From a virus, in the IMG/VR virus record IMGVR_UViG_3300049460_000312, positions 1-64,000 of that record: a stretch of 64,000 bases of DNA; one strand, given 5' to 3'. The translations under genes and the position numbers were made by a program. Positions 48,162 through 58,054 of the stretch are shown piece after piece (the first letter of the stretch is position 1; each line of letters starts with the position of its first letter). Below the pieces are notes generated by a model. It was not told where the DNA came from and searched no databases. It was given only the letters and a program-made list of their open reading frames with translations.

Positions 48162-49061
48162 TCAGTCCTCGTTGAGTTCGGCGATCTCGCGAGCGAGGTC
48201 TTCCGTGAGGGACTGCAGGTAGCTGATCTCGCGCTCCAGCGCCGGATCTTCCTTACCCTGACGGGCCCGTTCCATTTGCATCAGGCGCAGCTTGGCCATC
48301 TGCAGTTCGGTTTCGGCTTCCTTGGCACGGGCCACCTTCGCTTCCACCGCATGCATGCGCAGGCGGCGGATCGGGTTCCAGGCAAAGTTGCTGATGGAGA
48401 ACATGAACGGATCGATCTTCGCTTCGCCGACCGTGTTCTTCAGGTTCGAGTAGTTCGTGTCGTCCGCGAGGATGTCGGGGATCTGGTCGAGACGGTCAAC
48501 CATTTCGCCAGCCGGCTTGGTGAGCACGGCGATGGCCGAGCAGAACGGCAGCAGGCCCTTGGTGAACCACTCGATTTCCGCCGGGATCATGTCCGTGGTC
48601 GGAATCGGTTCCATCTTCTTCTCATCGCGTGCGGCTGCGATTTCACTCTTGAGCGCATACGTGAAGAGTTTGATGGTAAAGCGCGAGGCGAAGGTGATCG
48701 CGTCGACGAGTTGCACCAGGTTGGCCTTACGGTAGTTCAGGCCCTTGGCGGCGATCTTGTCTTCGAACTCACCCTGCACGATGGCTTCGAGCGCGTCGAT
48801 GGTGGCAGTGATGTTGCCGATGTTGGTGGCCAGATAGCCAAACACACCCTTGCCGCCGGCGCCTTTGACGACGCCTGCGAAGGTCGACTGGACCTTGCGC
48901 ATTTCGTCGCTCTTGAATTTCGAGCCGAACATTTTGTCGGTGCGAACCAGGACGTCCTGCATCTGGGTGAACTGGGTGCGGGCAAACCGCAAATCTTCCA
49001 GGAGGCCGGACTTGCCGAACATCGAGGAGATCTGTTGTTGGATATAGGTCGTGATCTTCAT
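48162..49061 (-). CDS. putative virion structural protein (299 aa)
   Basis: ATG at 49061 (MKITTYIQQQISSMFGKSG); an upstream extension to 49106 crosses the leader. Helical, with Gly-rich KGAGGKGVFGYLATNIGN near residue 70 and a long C-terminal charged coiled coil (VEAKVARAKEAETELQMAKL, then EREISYLQSLTEDLAREIAELNED). It could form an elongated or oligomeric virion part. Exact role unknown. Confidence 0.78.
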   Translation of the reverse strand: MKITTYIQQQISSMFGKSGLLEDLRFARTQFTQMQDVLVRTDKMFGSKFKSDEMRKVQSTFAGVVKGAGGKGVFGYLATNIGNITATIDALEAIVQGEFEDKIAAKGLNYRKANLVQLVDAITFASRFTIKLFTYALKSEIAAARDEKKMEPIPTTDMIPAEIEWFTKGLLPFCSAIAVLTKPAGEMVDRLDQIPDILADDTNYSNLKNTVGEAKIDPFMFSISNFAWNPIRRLRMHAVEAKVARAKEAETELQMAKLRLMQMERARQGKEDPALEREISYLQSLTEDLAREIAELNED

Positions 49062-49110
49062 GTTTTTACTGAGTCGCTTTCGGCGAGACAAAGATGAACG
49101 GTACAAACAA

Positions 49111-49133
49111 TAGCAGGGGACGCGCCCCCGCTA
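49111..49133 (-). terminator. terminator after the 437-aa gene
   Basis: TAGC(A)GGGG/CCCC(C)GCTA stem with ACGCG loop, followed by TTGTTTG on the minus strand. Confidence 0.7.
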
Positions 49134-49146
49134 TCGTTCTTCTCTT

Positions 49147-50460
49147 TTACGCGCGGAACGAGGAACCTGCACGGAACATGTTGAGCACGTCGCCGATGTC
49201 CACGCCACCGTTCTTGTTCGAAGCCTTCAGATCGCGCTCCGAGAGTTCGGTGTATTCCGGGATGTCGCGGGTGTAGACCCGCACACGGCCCCATTGCTTG
49301 TCGATGATGAACATCAGCATGCCGTAGCCTTGCTGGAAGAGCTTCTGACGCGTGTTGAAGTCCTTCAGCTTGCCGTAGATCTTCAACTCCAGCGCTTCGG
49401 CGGTGGCCGAGGACATCACCACGATGTTCGAAGCGTTGTTGGCCGAGACCGAGGCGGAGAGCGCGGCCGACAGACTGTTCTGGCGGCGTTTCTGCATCAT
49501 CTGCAGGTAGACGCCGGTCTTGTCGTTCTTCAGGTTCTTTTTGTGCGCATCGATCAAGTCCTGGCAGAACACGAGGTCACGCCAGAAGTCGATGCCACCC
49601 AGACGCCACTTCTTAAAGCGTGCGCCGAAGCTGATGTCTTCCGAGCCCGAGGCGAGAATCGCCACGAGCGGGGCCGTGCCCATGTACATCGCGTTCAGAC
49701 GGATCACGACCGGCACGGTGACTTCGCGGTCGTTGTCCTTGATCGTGACGTTGATCATGCGACCGACGCCCATGTTCACCGGATCACTGATGTCGACGGC
49801 TTTGCCGAAGGTGACTTCGCTGCGATCATCGAGGGCGGCTTGCGCGCCAGCCTTGGCACCGGCCTTCGCTCCCGATGCAGCGTCGTCCAGATGGGTCGAG
49901 AACGGCGTGGGCGTACCCTTACCGACGGGCTGTTGACCCTTGATCGACCACGGCGCCAATGATTCCAGTGCCGGCGTCTTTTCGACGTCAGCAGCGCGCG
50001 CGGCGGCGGCTTCGACATCCTTCTTGATCGCGGCTTCGAGGTCTTTCAGCTCAGCCGGCAGTTCGCGCACTTCGCCGTCAATGACGAGGCGATCATCGAA
50101 CTCTTCGAGTGCTGCGGAGGCGATTCCGCCGATGGCACCGATGGCCGAACCCGCGGGGCTGCGACGGGTCGCGAACTTGTCCAGACGCTGTTGGACCGAG
50201 GCATTGCCAATGCTAATGTTGTGCATTGAAAACGCCCGCAGGTAGTACCCGGCGAAGATCGATTGTGCCAGTTGAAGCGTTTCCGGCAACAGGTCGGCGT
50301 TGCGCAGATCTTCGTCCACCAGGCACATCGGCTCGATCGTGCCTGCCTGGGCGTAACCCACCAACGAGTCACCCTTGGGCAGGTCTGCCAGCATTTTAAA
50401 GCCATGCTCGATGGCAGCACCAGCTACCTTCAGCCCGGCATTTGCTGCAAGTGTGTTCAT
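49147..50460 (-). CDS. putative virion structural protein (437 aa)
   Basis: ATG at 50460 (MNTLAANAGLKVAGAAIEHG); longer readings cross the divergent neighbour. Helical first part with TPALE (about 163-167) before SLAPWSIKGQQPVGKG, reminiscent of the inner-head cleavage sites but without the typical following helix; a Gly/Ala run (DDAASGAKAGAKAGAQAA) and an alpha/beta C-terminal domain follow. It is divergent from the 393-aa gene with only 30 bases between the start codons. Virion role inferred from context. Confidence 0.78.
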   Translation of the reverse strand: MNTLAANAGLKVAGAAIEHGFKMLADLPKGDSLVGYAQAGTIEPMCLVDEDLRNADLLPETLQLAQSIFAGYYLRAFSMHNISIGNASVQQRLDKFATRRSPAGSAIGAIGGIASAALEEFDDRLVIDGEVRELPAELKDLEAAIKKDVEAAAARAADVEKTPALESLAPWSIKGQQPVGKGTPTPFSTHLDDAASGAKAGAKAGAQAALDDRSEVTFGKAVDISDPVNMGVGRMINVTIKDNDREVTVPVVIRLNAMYMGTAPLVAILASGSEDISFGARFKKWRLGGIDFWRDLVFCQDLIDAHKKNLKNDKTGVYLQMMQKRRQNSLSAALSASVSANNASNIVVMSSATAEALELKIYGKLKDFNTRQKLFQQGYGMLMFIIDKQWGRVRVYTRDIPEYTELSERDLKASNKNGGVDIGDVLNMFRAGSSFRA

Positions 50461-50490
50461 TTTTTGTTTCCCAAAAAGAAGGATTTGACG
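50461..50490. promoter_or_regulatory. 30-base divergent intergenic region
   Basis: Holds AAGGA for the plus-strand gene and little else. Any promoters must lie in the opposing coding starts; minus-strand ACATATTAG (50,497-50,505) inside the plus gene is one base from the early motif. Confidence 0.35.
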
Positions 50491-51672
50491 ATGTCTAATA
50501 TGTTTACTGATGTCTGGGGGAGGACATTCACCCAGGGCGGAACGGTAAACGGGGTAGAGGACGTGTGGGCGCGCAGCGCAGTGGGTAACCCGAGCACAGC
50601 GGTTACGGAAACGTTGTACGGTATCAACCACCGCAGTCTGAACAACAGTATTCCCATTAACAAGGACTACTACGGTCTGGCCTTTTTCACAAAGCCCGAT
50701 CTGCGCTTCACCACGGACAACCTCCTGAAGCTCCGGAAGTTCACACCCATGCTGACCTCGCGCGAAACTTCGCTACCGCGCGCAATCCGCGCGATGCTGG
50801 ACTTTCGCCACAACACTCATAATGAAGATAGCTACAATTGTAGCCTGATCGACCCGAAGCAGATCTTCATTCCGCTCCTGACCAACCAGTGTGTGAGCAT
50901 GTCGGGATGGCCCGACATCGAGGCACCCACCTTCAAGAGCGATGCGGGCGTGTACGGCGAGGAATGGTCGTTCGTTGACGGGATCACCGAACTGTACCGC
51001 ACCTGGGATACGACGATCAATTTCCGCAACATTCCCGGCGACCCGATCACCGCGTTGTTCTGGTACTGGGTCTCGTACGCCTCAGCGGTGTTTGAAGGCA
51101 CCCTGACGCCGTACGCGGATAACATTGCGGAGAACGTCATCGACTACCAGACGCGGATCTACCGGGTAGTCCTGGATTCGAGCAAACGCTTTGTTCAAAA
51201 GATTGCGTGTACGGGCGCGGCGTTTCCGATTGGCGTGCCGCTCGGCATGTCCTTCAACTTCGAGACCGATACGCCGATTAACCGTCTGGACCAGATCCCG
51301 ATCAGTTTCCGCTGCATTGGCGCGGAGTATCTGGATGACATGATCATCCACGATTTCAACGCCGCGGTGGTGATCGGTAACCAGGATATGGCCGATGACC
51401 AGCGCCAGAACGCCGGACTCGTCAAGGTGCCGTACGAGTTCATCTACCTCTTTAACCACCTGGGCTATCCGCGCATCAATATCCAGACCTTTGAGCTGGA
51501 ATGGTGGGTGTATAACAACACCTATCTGGAGATGACGGGTAACAACAGTGATGGGGCGACGATGCCTGAGGTGGATCTCGCGGATGTGGATGCGGGTGAT
51601 CTGAACACCTACACGGGCATCCCGATGAACAACACGGGGCCAGGCGCACCGTCGGGTGTTCCGACCAAATAA
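50491..51672 (+). CDS. putative virion structural protein (393 aa)
   Basis: ATG at 50491 (MSNMFTDVWGRTFTQGG) with AAGGA upstream. Mixed alpha/beta protein with many aromatic residues (FYWYWVS-like segment ALFWYWVSYASAVFEG) and an Asp/Asn/Gly-rich flexible end (DLADVDAGDLNTYTGIP). Plus-strand partner of the following 978-aa gene, 13 bases apart. Probably a tail or baseplate part; family not recognised. Confidence 0.8.
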   Translation: MSNMFTDVWGRTFTQGGTVNGVEDVWARSAVGNPSTAVTETLYGINHRSLNNSIPINKDYYGLAFFTKPDLRFTTDNLLKLRKFTPMLTSRETSLPRAIRAMLDFRHNTHNEDSYNCSLIDPKQIFIPLLTNQCVSMSGWPDIEAPTFKSDAGVYGEEWSFVDGITELYRTWDTTINFRNIPGDPITALFWYWVSYASAVFEGTLTPYADNIAENVIDYQTRIYRVVLDSSKRFVQKIACTGAAFPIGVPLGMSFNFETDTPINRLDQIPISFRCIGAEYLDDMIIHDFNAAVVIGNQDMADDQRQNAGLVKVPYEFIYLFNHLGYPRINIQTFELEWWVYNNTYLEMTGNNSDGATMPEVDLADVDAGDLNTYTGIPMNNTGPGAPSGVPTK

Positions 51673-51685
51673 TCAGGTAACCAAT

Positions 51686-54622
51686 ATGACTGCAATTTTC
51701 TCTGACATCCAGAGCTCACTCACCCAGGTCCGCTACAACCCGACACGTATGCAAGGGGTGATTCTGCGGGCGGTGCGCGACGTGTACGACGGCAAGTACG
51801 ATATCGTCGACCCGAGCAATCCGTTTGTGCATCTGGTGGAAGCGGCAGCCACCGTGGGCTCGTCGGTCATGACTGAGTCGGCCGCCAATAACCGCAAGCA
51901 GTACGCCAAGGTCGCGCAGAACATGCTGGACCTGTATCGCCACATGCACTACGGCGACTTCACCGACATCTTTGCGCTGCCGTCCTCGGCCGGTTTCGTG
52001 ATTGGCTTTGACAAGGACGAGCTGATCGCGCGCATGGTCCAGGTGCCGGGCACCGAGATCCGCAAGATCGTGATTCCGCGCAATACGACGATCTCGATCT
52101 CGGGCACGCTCTTCTCGCTGCAGTATCCGATCGAGCTGCGCCAGCTCGCCCACGGTGGTTTGCAGGTGGTGTACGACGTCTCCAAGAAGACGCCGCTGAA
52201 GAACATCGACACCAACGTGATCGACTGGAAATCGATGCGGGGCTCGTCCGGGCAGGAACAGATTCTTTTCCCGGTGATGCTGGATCAGTTTAACATCATC
52301 ACGCTGAGCGACGTGGTGAACAGCACCCAGAAGTTTTCGCTCTCCACGACCATCAGCGACCAGTTCTACTTCTGTCGCGTCTGGCAGGAGACGACCGATG
52401 GTGGCTGGATCGAGATGGCGACGACGTATAGCCAGGACATCTACAGCAACAACGGACCAGTGGCAATTGTCAAGGTGGTCGACAAGCAGGTGACTGTCGA
52501 GATCCCGATCGTGTTTGTGAAGACCGGCCAGATCACTGGCAAGGTGCGCATGGACGTCTACCAGACCAAGGGTCCGCTCACGATGGATCTGGGGGGCTTT
52601 GACTACAAGCAGTTCGTGGTCAACTGGCTGGCACTGGATGTCAACGAGCGGGACCAGTTTGTCTCGCCGCTGAAAGCCATGACCTCGACGCAGGTATATT
52701 CGAGCGCCATGACGACCGGTGGTCAGGACGCCATGACCTTCGAGGCCCTGAAAGATCGGGTGATTGCCAATGCCTTCGGTGACACCGTCATTCCGATTAC
52801 GCCGGCCCAGGCTCAGAAGAAGCTGGAACGCGATGGCTACAACATCGTGAAGAATCTGGATCACGTGACCGACCGGGTGTTTGCTGCGGCGCGCGCGATG
52901 CCAGACCCGACCGACACCGATCTGATCACGCCGGCTTCGGCCGGTATCCATACGCTCTCGGATACCATCGAGCATCTGAGTGCACTCTCGACCACCTACA
53001 GCAACAACAACGGGGTGAGCCTGACGGTCACGCCTAATACGCTCTACAAGGTGAATGGCGGCGTGCTGGAAGTGTGTTCGGATTCGGAAGTGCAGCTGCT
53101 CAACTCCTTGCCGGGCGATAAGAAGGCGACCGCGATCACGCAGGGTGGGTATTTCTACTCGCCGTTCCACTACGTGTTCGATACCGATAACAACACCTTC
53201 GATTCGCGGGCTTACTACCTCGACTCACCGGTGGTGAATGCGCGCAGCTACGTGGATGAGAATGACCTCACGTTGCTGACGGTGGCCTCGGGCTCGGCCG
53301 TGCTGCAACGCACGCCGTCGGGCTGGTCGCTGACGGTCGCGACCAACTCCAGTACCGAGTTCCAGCAGCTGGATGATGAGAACGTGCACGTCACGCTCGC
53401 CTACCAGCCGGATCGCTCGGGTGACTACGCCTACACGTTGGGTCGGTTGCTGGGGACGACCACCGCAGGGGAGCGGGTGTTCCAGTTTGACATCAAGACG
53501 TCCTACGACATCGATGCGAGCAACGCGATGGAGTTGACCAACTTCATGATGTACGAGAACACCCAGCAGTTCCTGCGCACGCAGCTGGAGCAGAGCTTCG
53601 ATCTCTTCTGGTCGGTCTCGGCACCGATGCCCTCGGGCTGGAAAGCCGCCTCGTTCGATCCACTGATCGGGACTTTCCTGTTGCCGGAAGGCACGGTCGG
53701 CGTGGCACGGGAACGGGTCGACCTGATTCTGGGTTACTCGCTCGCTAACCTGTGGACACGGGCACGCACGGTGGTCGGTGAAAACGACTACGCAGTCTGG
53801 GACGTGGACGTGCAGGCGAGCTACGAGAAGGATGTGTACCAGACTGATCCGGTCACGGGCGCAGCCTTCACGATTGTCAATGGTGAGCTGGTCTACACCA
53901 AGCTGCACTCGGCGGGTGAGCTGCAGTTCGAAGCGGATGGTGTCACCCCCATCTACAAGTATCGCAAGGGTGACATCAAGAAGGACGTGTACAACAACCC
54001 GGTGATCGTGGGAGGGCGGAAGCTGGTGCGCCAGATCGATCTCTTCTTGCTGGAAGCGCAGTATTTCTTCGCGACCAACAAGGTGACGACCGATTACCGC
54101 AAGCAGCTGGTGGATACCATCGTGGGCTGGATTGCCAATGAGCTGAAGAGCTTGTCGACAATGTTGCTGGACAAGACCTCGATCTACTTCTATCCGGTGC
54201 AGAATGTCGGCTCGGTGGATGTGATCTACGGCGCGGGTCTGAAGTCGACGATCGATGCGGGTCAGTACTTCAACCTGAAGCTCTACGTGAAGGATTCGGT
54301 CTACAAGAACGATAAGCTGCGTGAAGCGCTGACACGGGCGACCGTGGTGGCTTACAGCAACTGTCTGAAGTCCAAGACGGTGTCGAACTCGCAGATCGTG
54401 GATGCGCTGAAGACTACGTATGGCGATGACGTACTGGCCTTTGAGCAGGAAGGTCTGGGCGGGGATGCAGCGTTGTCCATCTGCACCATGGTGGATGACT
54501 CGGCACGCCTGACTCTGCGCAAGAAGCTGGAGTATCGTCCGGACCAGACGTTTGCGTTGCGCGAAGACGTGAACATTGAGTTCGTGGCGGCGGAACGTGC
54601 TGGTGTGGTATTTGACCAGTAA
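51686..54622 (+). CDS. large virion structural protein (978 aa)
   Basis: ATG at 51686 (MTAIFSDIQSSLTQVRYNPT) with AGG upstream; an in-frame ATG at 51656 overlaps the previous gene. Third-largest open frame here and clearly coding. Beta-rich over most of its length (IRKIVIPRNTTISISGTLFS, VDKQVTVEIPIVFVKTGQITG), with no membrane segment or enzyme motif. Size, composition and position suggest a large baseplate or tail protein. It converges on inner-head paralogue 7 through a shared terminator. Confidence 0.85.
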   Translation: MTAIFSDIQSSLTQVRYNPTRMQGVILRAVRDVYDGKYDIVDPSNPFVHLVEAAATVGSSVMTESAANNRKQYAKVAQNMLDLYRHMHYGDFTDIFALPSSAGFVIGFDKDELIARMVQVPGTEIRKIVIPRNTTISISGTLFSLQYPIELRQLAHGGLQVVYDVSKKTPLKNIDTNVIDWKSMRGSSGQEQILFPVMLDQFNIITLSDVVNSTQKFSLSTTISDQFYFCRVWQETTDGGWIEMATTYSQDIYSNNGPVAIVKVVDKQVTVEIPIVFVKTGQITGKVRMDVYQTKGPLTMDLGGFDYKQFVVNWLALDVNERDQFVSPLKAMTSTQVYSSAMTTGGQDAMTFEALKDRVIANAFGDTVIPITPAQAQKKLERDGYNIVKNLDHVTDRVFAAARAMPDPTDTDLITPASAGIHTLSDTIEHLSALSTTYSNNNGVSLTVTPNTLYKVNGGVLEVCSDSEVQLLNSLPGDKKATAITQGGYFYSPFHYVFDTDNNTFDSRAYYLDSPVVNARSYVDENDLTLLTVASGSAVLQRTPSGWSLTVATNSSTEFQQLDDENVHVTLAYQPDRSGDYAYTLGRLLGTTTAGERVFQFDIKTSYDIDASNAMELTNFMMYENTQQFLRTQLEQSFDLFWSVSAPMPSGWKAASFDPLIGTFLLPEGTVGVARERVDLILGYSLANLWTRARTVVGENDYAVWDVDVQASYEKDVYQTDPVTGAAFTIVNGELVYTKLHSAGELQFEADGVTPIYKYRKGDIKKDVYNNPVIVGGRKLVRQIDLFLLEAQYFFATNKVTTDYRKQLVDTIVGWIANELKSLSTMLLDKTSIYFYPVQNVGSVDVIYGAGLKSTIDAGQYFNLKLYVKDSVYKNDKLREALTRATVVAYSNCLKSKTVSNSQIVDALKTTYGDDVLAFEQEGLGGDAALSICTMVDDSARLTLRKKLEYRPDQTFALREDVNIEFVAAERAGVVFDQ

Positions 54623-54624
54623 GC

Positions 54625-54661
54625 GGCATAGAGGCCGGGGTGTAACCCCGGCCTTTTATGC
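54625..54661. terminator. bidirectional terminator
   Basis: Perfect 8-bp stem GGCCGGGG-TGTAA-CCCCGGCC (54,633-54,653) with GCATAG before and TTTTATGC after, serving the converging 978-aa and 476-aa genes. Continues TGTCGTGCC, as does the one at 61,405-61,430. Confidence 0.88.
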
Positions 54662-54677
54662 TGTCGTGCCGTAGAAC

Positions 54678-56108
54678 TTAGGCGAAGAGGGCTTCCGCAT
54701 CCGCCGGCTGCATACCGAGCGTCTTCGCTTCAGCGAGAACCTTCTCGCGCAGCTTGGCTGTGACGGTCTGTTGCAGATTGACCTTCAGGCTCACCACATT
54801 GCGCAAGAAGCTCAACAGCTGGCCAATCACCGAGTACGAGAACGCGATCCGTTGCGTGGTCGGGATGATCACTTGCTTGTTGAAGTTCTTCAACGCTTCG
54901 AGCGAGGCCTTGGCAGTCTTCTCCAGTTCCTTGTCCGGCGTGTAGAGCTCCATGCGGTAGAGCGACTCGGTGAGTGTATCCATGCCAGCCAGCAGCTTCT
55001 CCTGGTCGTGCATGTCCGACTCCAGCATCTCACGGCCATAGACAAACGCAGCCATCATCTTGGGCGAATTCGCCAGACGCTGGAAGTCACCCCACTTCTC
55101 GACACGGTAGTCCGGGTTCAGCGCCTTGAACGCAATCACGGCCTTGGCGTGTGCATCGGCTGCGGCCACGATCTTGCTGAAGTGATCGCCCGTCACCGCA
55201 GCTTCGACGCCGTCGTAGTCCTTACGTGAGACCGCGCGCTGCAGGTCACCCAGCAGGATGTTCACGTTGACGATACTGTCTTCGTGCGTCGCCATCAGCG
55301 GACTGATAATATCCGGATCGCCCAGGAACTTCGTCACCACCGGCAGGCGCGCGAGCATGGCGTTCAGCTCCACCAGCAACGCTTCGTTGAAGATCTCGGG
55401 GGCTTTCATCCCGTCGATCGACTGCAACAGCTTGGCGGTCTGAGCGGCTTTGGCTTGCGCTGCGGCCTGGACGTCCTGGTCGTGCTCGGCCTGCTTGGCG
55501 GCTTCGTCGGCCTGACGTTGTAGCACCGTCGCGCGTTCCTTGGCCTGGTTGATGATTTCCTGGGTTTCCTTCTCATAGCCCAAGAGCGCGGCACCCACCT
55601 GCTCCACTTCGGTCTTGGCAGTGCCCAGCAGCTTCACGTTGTCCGGCGTCGTGATCTGCTTTTCCATCACGCGCTTGACCACGCCTTTGAACCAGCCGAC
55701 GATCTTGCGATACATGTCGACGATGAAGTCTTTGATCTTCTGCAGAATCCCGCCCTTCTTCTCCTCAACTTCTTCCAGGGCTGCACTGTACATCGTACGG
55801 CTCGGATGCTTGGTGAAGAATTCGATCGGCCGGTCGTCATGCAGGAAACCCGGCATCAGGCTTTCGCATTCCAGGGCGATGGTCTGGTCCATCCCTTTGT
55901 TGCCCTTGATCGTGTCGCCGAGCAACTCCAGGTCGCGCAGCTGGACTTCCAGGTCTTCGACCGCAACCGCGATCAGGTCGATGTCGTCACGCAGCTCAGG
56001 CACGTCACCGTCATCGCCTTCCTTGAAGGCCTTGACCGTGGCAGCCGGGGCGGCTTTCGGTTCCATGCTGTCATCGGGCAGCAGGAATTCGTCATTCAAT
56101 CCGGACAT
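54678..56108 (-). CDS. inner-head-type protein, paralogue 7 (476 aa)
   Basis: ATG at 56108 (MSGLNDEFLLPDDSMEPKAA). Acidic N-terminal region; candidate sites TIALE (76-80) and SAALE (108-112), then an acidic spacer and the helix GGILQKIKDFIVDMYRKIVG. The mature part is helical, with a Gln/Ala-rich coiled stretch (QRQADEAAKQAEHDQDVQAA). Closest in layout to paralogue 8 next to it. Capsid-internal role inferred. Confidence 0.8.
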   Translation of the reverse strand: MSGLNDEFLLPDDSMEPKAAPAATVKAFKEGDDGDVPELRDDIDLIAVAVEDLEVQLRDLELLGDTIKGNKGMDQTIALECESLMPGFLHDDRPIEFFTKHPSRTMYSAALEEVEEKKGGILQKIKDFIVDMYRKIVGWFKGVVKRVMEKQITTPDNVKLLGTAKTEVEQVGAALLGYEKETQEIINQAKERATVLQRQADEAAKQAEHDQDVQAAAQAKAAQTAKLLQSIDGMKAPEIFNEALLVELNAMLARLPVVTKFLGDPDIISPLMATHEDSIVNVNILLGDLQRAVSRKDYDGVEAAVTGDHFSKIVAAADAHAKAVIAFKALNPDYRVEKWGDFQRLANSPKMMAAFVYGREMLESDMHDQEKLLAGMDTLTESLYRMELYTPDKELEKTAKASLEALKNFNKQVIIPTTQRIAFSYSVIGQLLSFLRNVVSLKVNLQQTVTAKLREKVLAEAKTLGMQPADAEALFA

Positions 56109-56134
56109 GGTGGATGTTCTCTCAATGAATCAAT

Positions 56135-56172
56135 GGAATAAAGCTCCAGCGGACCGATCAGTCCACTGGAGC
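56135..56172 (-). terminator. terminator after inner-head paralogue 8
   Basis: GCTCCAG(C)GGAC/GTCC(A)CTGGAGC stem (56,143-56,172), then TTTATTCC on the minus strand. Confidence 0.82.
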
Positions 56173-56196
56173 CGTGTGTTACGGGTAGCGTCGTAC

Positions 56197-57525
56197 TTAG
56201 AACGCGATCTGGAAGCCTTTGCCGCCGAGCGCCTTCACGAGCTGGGCCTTCTGCTCTTGCGAGAGACCGGACCCTGCATCGGTGACCGCCTTCTCGAACG
56301 CATCGACCAGCCCCATCAGGGCCTTGCCGACTTCGTTGATCGAACCCACCGCATCCGAACGGACTTTCCACAGGCGCAGGATGTCTGCGCCGAGCTTGGC
56401 GAGACGGCGATAGAGTGCGGCGATCTTCTGGGCGTAGGTGCCCTGCTTGTCCGCCGGGACATCTTCCGGGATCATTTCCAGGATGTCTTCGATCTTGGTC
56501 TCAGCACTCATCTGGATCACGTGCTTGACACCCGAGGCCATTTCCTGCACCAGTTGTTGCACATCGACGCGCTTGAAGTCGTTCGCAGCCTGCGCCACGT
56601 TGTCGTACAGCTGACTGAATGGTACGGCCTTGTCGTCGCCCATCTCGGACGATTCGTGGTCGTTGATCGTCATGTTCTTTTCGAACGCATCCAGCTCGTG
56701 GGCAATGCCATCGATGCCTTCGATCGCCTGATAGAACTCTTCCGAACGGCGCGTCTTCATCGCCACATCCGCAGCCTTGTGGGCCTTGAAGAGGATCTGG
56801 GCAATCGCCGAGTCACTGTCTTGCTTGAAGAGTTCCTTCACTGAGACGATGCCCTTGGCGAGCCGGAAGTGCACCGGGTTCTGGTGCATCTGGTCTTCCA
56901 GACGTTCCACCGAGGCATGCAGGCCACCGAACTGGTCCGCGAGGGCCGACGCATAAGCTTTGGAGTCGCCATCGATCCAGCGTGCCACTTCATCCGCGGC
57001 TTCAGCCGGATCATCCGGCAGACTGGTGATATAGGCAATCGCGTCCTTGTTGCGACGCTCAGCGACGAACTGTTGCAGGTTCTCGTCCAGGTCAGTGGCA
57101 CCCGGTTTGGAGAACCTGGCGGTGAGCCAGCTGAGGAAACGCTTGTACAACTCCGCCACGAAGGTCCGCACCTTGATCACAATGGCCTTCAGCGTGTCTA
57201 CAACGGCCTTCACGCCATCGTTCAGCCCTTCCAGGGACGGACGGTGCGTAAACACCGCGTGGCCGCCTGCGCGCTTCAGGAAGCCCGGGTGGAGCTTGTC
57301 GAGTTCGCGGGCCATATCGAGGCTGATGCCCTCGCAGGCCATCTTCACACCCATCTGCTCCAGCGCACAGGCTGCGTCGTCGAGCACGTCGAGGTCGTCC
57401 TGCACCAGGAACTCACCCGGCAACTCCATGTCGGCATCGTCCGCATGGTTATCCGTACCAGAGAGCGGCACGTGCGAGACTTCGAGTTCCGGCTCATCTT
57501 CCAGGATGAGAATTTTCAAAGACAT
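56197..57525 (-). CDS. inner-head-type protein, paralogue 8 (442 aa)
   Basis: ATG at 57525 with AAGGGG upstream, which overlaps the stop of the 150-aa gene. Acidic N-terminal region with ACALE (52-56) and HRPSLE (94-99), followed by GLNDGVKAVVDTLKAIVIKVRTFVAELYKRFLSWL, the family helix. The shared element LHPGFL (78-83) matches LMPGFL of paralogue 7, confirming relatedness. Helical mature part. Confidence 0.8.
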   Translation of the reverse strand: MSLKILILEDEPELEVSHVPLSGTDNHADDADMELPGEFLVQDDLDVLDDAACALEQMGVKMACEGISLDMARELDKLHPGFLKRAGGHAVFTHRPSLEGLNDGVKAVVDTLKAIVIKVRTFVAELYKRFLSWLTARFSKPGATDLDENLQQFVAERRNKDAIAYITSLPDDPAEAADEVARWIDGDSKAYASALADQFGGLHASVERLEDQMHQNPVHFRLAKGIVSVKELFKQDSDSAIAQILFKAHKAADVAMKTRRSEEFYQAIEGIDGIAHELDAFEKNMTINDHESSEMGDDKAVPFSQLYDNVAQAANDFKRVDVQQLVQEMASGVKHVIQMSAETKIEDILEMIPEDVPADKQGTYAQKIAALYRRLAKLGADILRLWKVRSDAVGSINEVGKALMGLVDAFEKAVTDAGSGLSQEQKAQLVKALGGKGFQIAF

Positions 57526-57536
57526 GAGTCGCCCCT

Positions 57537-57989
57537 TTATGCCGTCGCGAAGTTGTCTTCGATGACGTTGCAGATGTGCAGGTAGACGCGGCCAATCGCG
57601 GTGTTGTTCGCGTTGCAGAAGGCGATCGTTTCCGGCGAGAAGAACTTCGGCACACCAAACACCGAGCAGAAGAAGTCACCCGGCACCTGATCCATGCGCG
57701 GGCATTTGTGAATGGCTTCGTAGCGCAGCAGCCAGAAGTTGCGGGCGAAGTCGAGCGCGAGCGCCGTATCGAGCACCGACACTTCATTGAGTGCCGACAC
57801 GACGCGCTTGGTGAACGATTCCACCGTCATGCGGTAATGGGCTTCGGCGTCGTCGACTTCCGAGGAGGGCAGCACCGCGTTGCAGGCGCAGGCATAGCCG
57901 ATGGCGACCGCGGCGATGCGGTGACGCTCTTGCACGGGGCCAGTCAGCGACTGCATCACGTTCACGAAGGGAAACAGTTTTGCGTTCAT
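57537..57989 (-). CDS. putative virion or assembly protein (150 aa)
   Basis: ATG at 57989 (MNAKLFPFVNVMQSLTGPVQ). Helical, with several Cys (ACACNAV, HKCPRMD, FFCSVFG, LHICNVI) but no metal motif. Eleven bases before inner-head paralogue 8, therefore co-expressed with it. No family recognised. Confidence 0.76.
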   Translation of the reverse strand: MNAKLFPFVNVMQSLTGPVQERHRIAAVAIGYACACNAVLPSSEVDDAEAHYRMTVESFTKRVVSALNEVSVLDTALALDFARNFWLLRYEAIHKCPRMDQVPGDFFCSVFGVPKFFSPETIAFCNANNTAIGRVYLHICNVIEDNFATA

Positions 57990-58019
57990 GGTGAACCTTG
58001 TAATTCTGAATGGGGTAGT

Positions 58020-58047
58020 AAAAGCCAGGGATAATCCTATCCCTGGC
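58020..58047 (-). terminator. terminator after the metallopeptidase gene
   Basis: Perfect 10-bp stem GCCAGGGATA-ATCC-TATCCCTGGC, then TTTTACTACC on the minus strand. Confidence 0.82.
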
Positions 58048-58054
58048 CTAAGCT

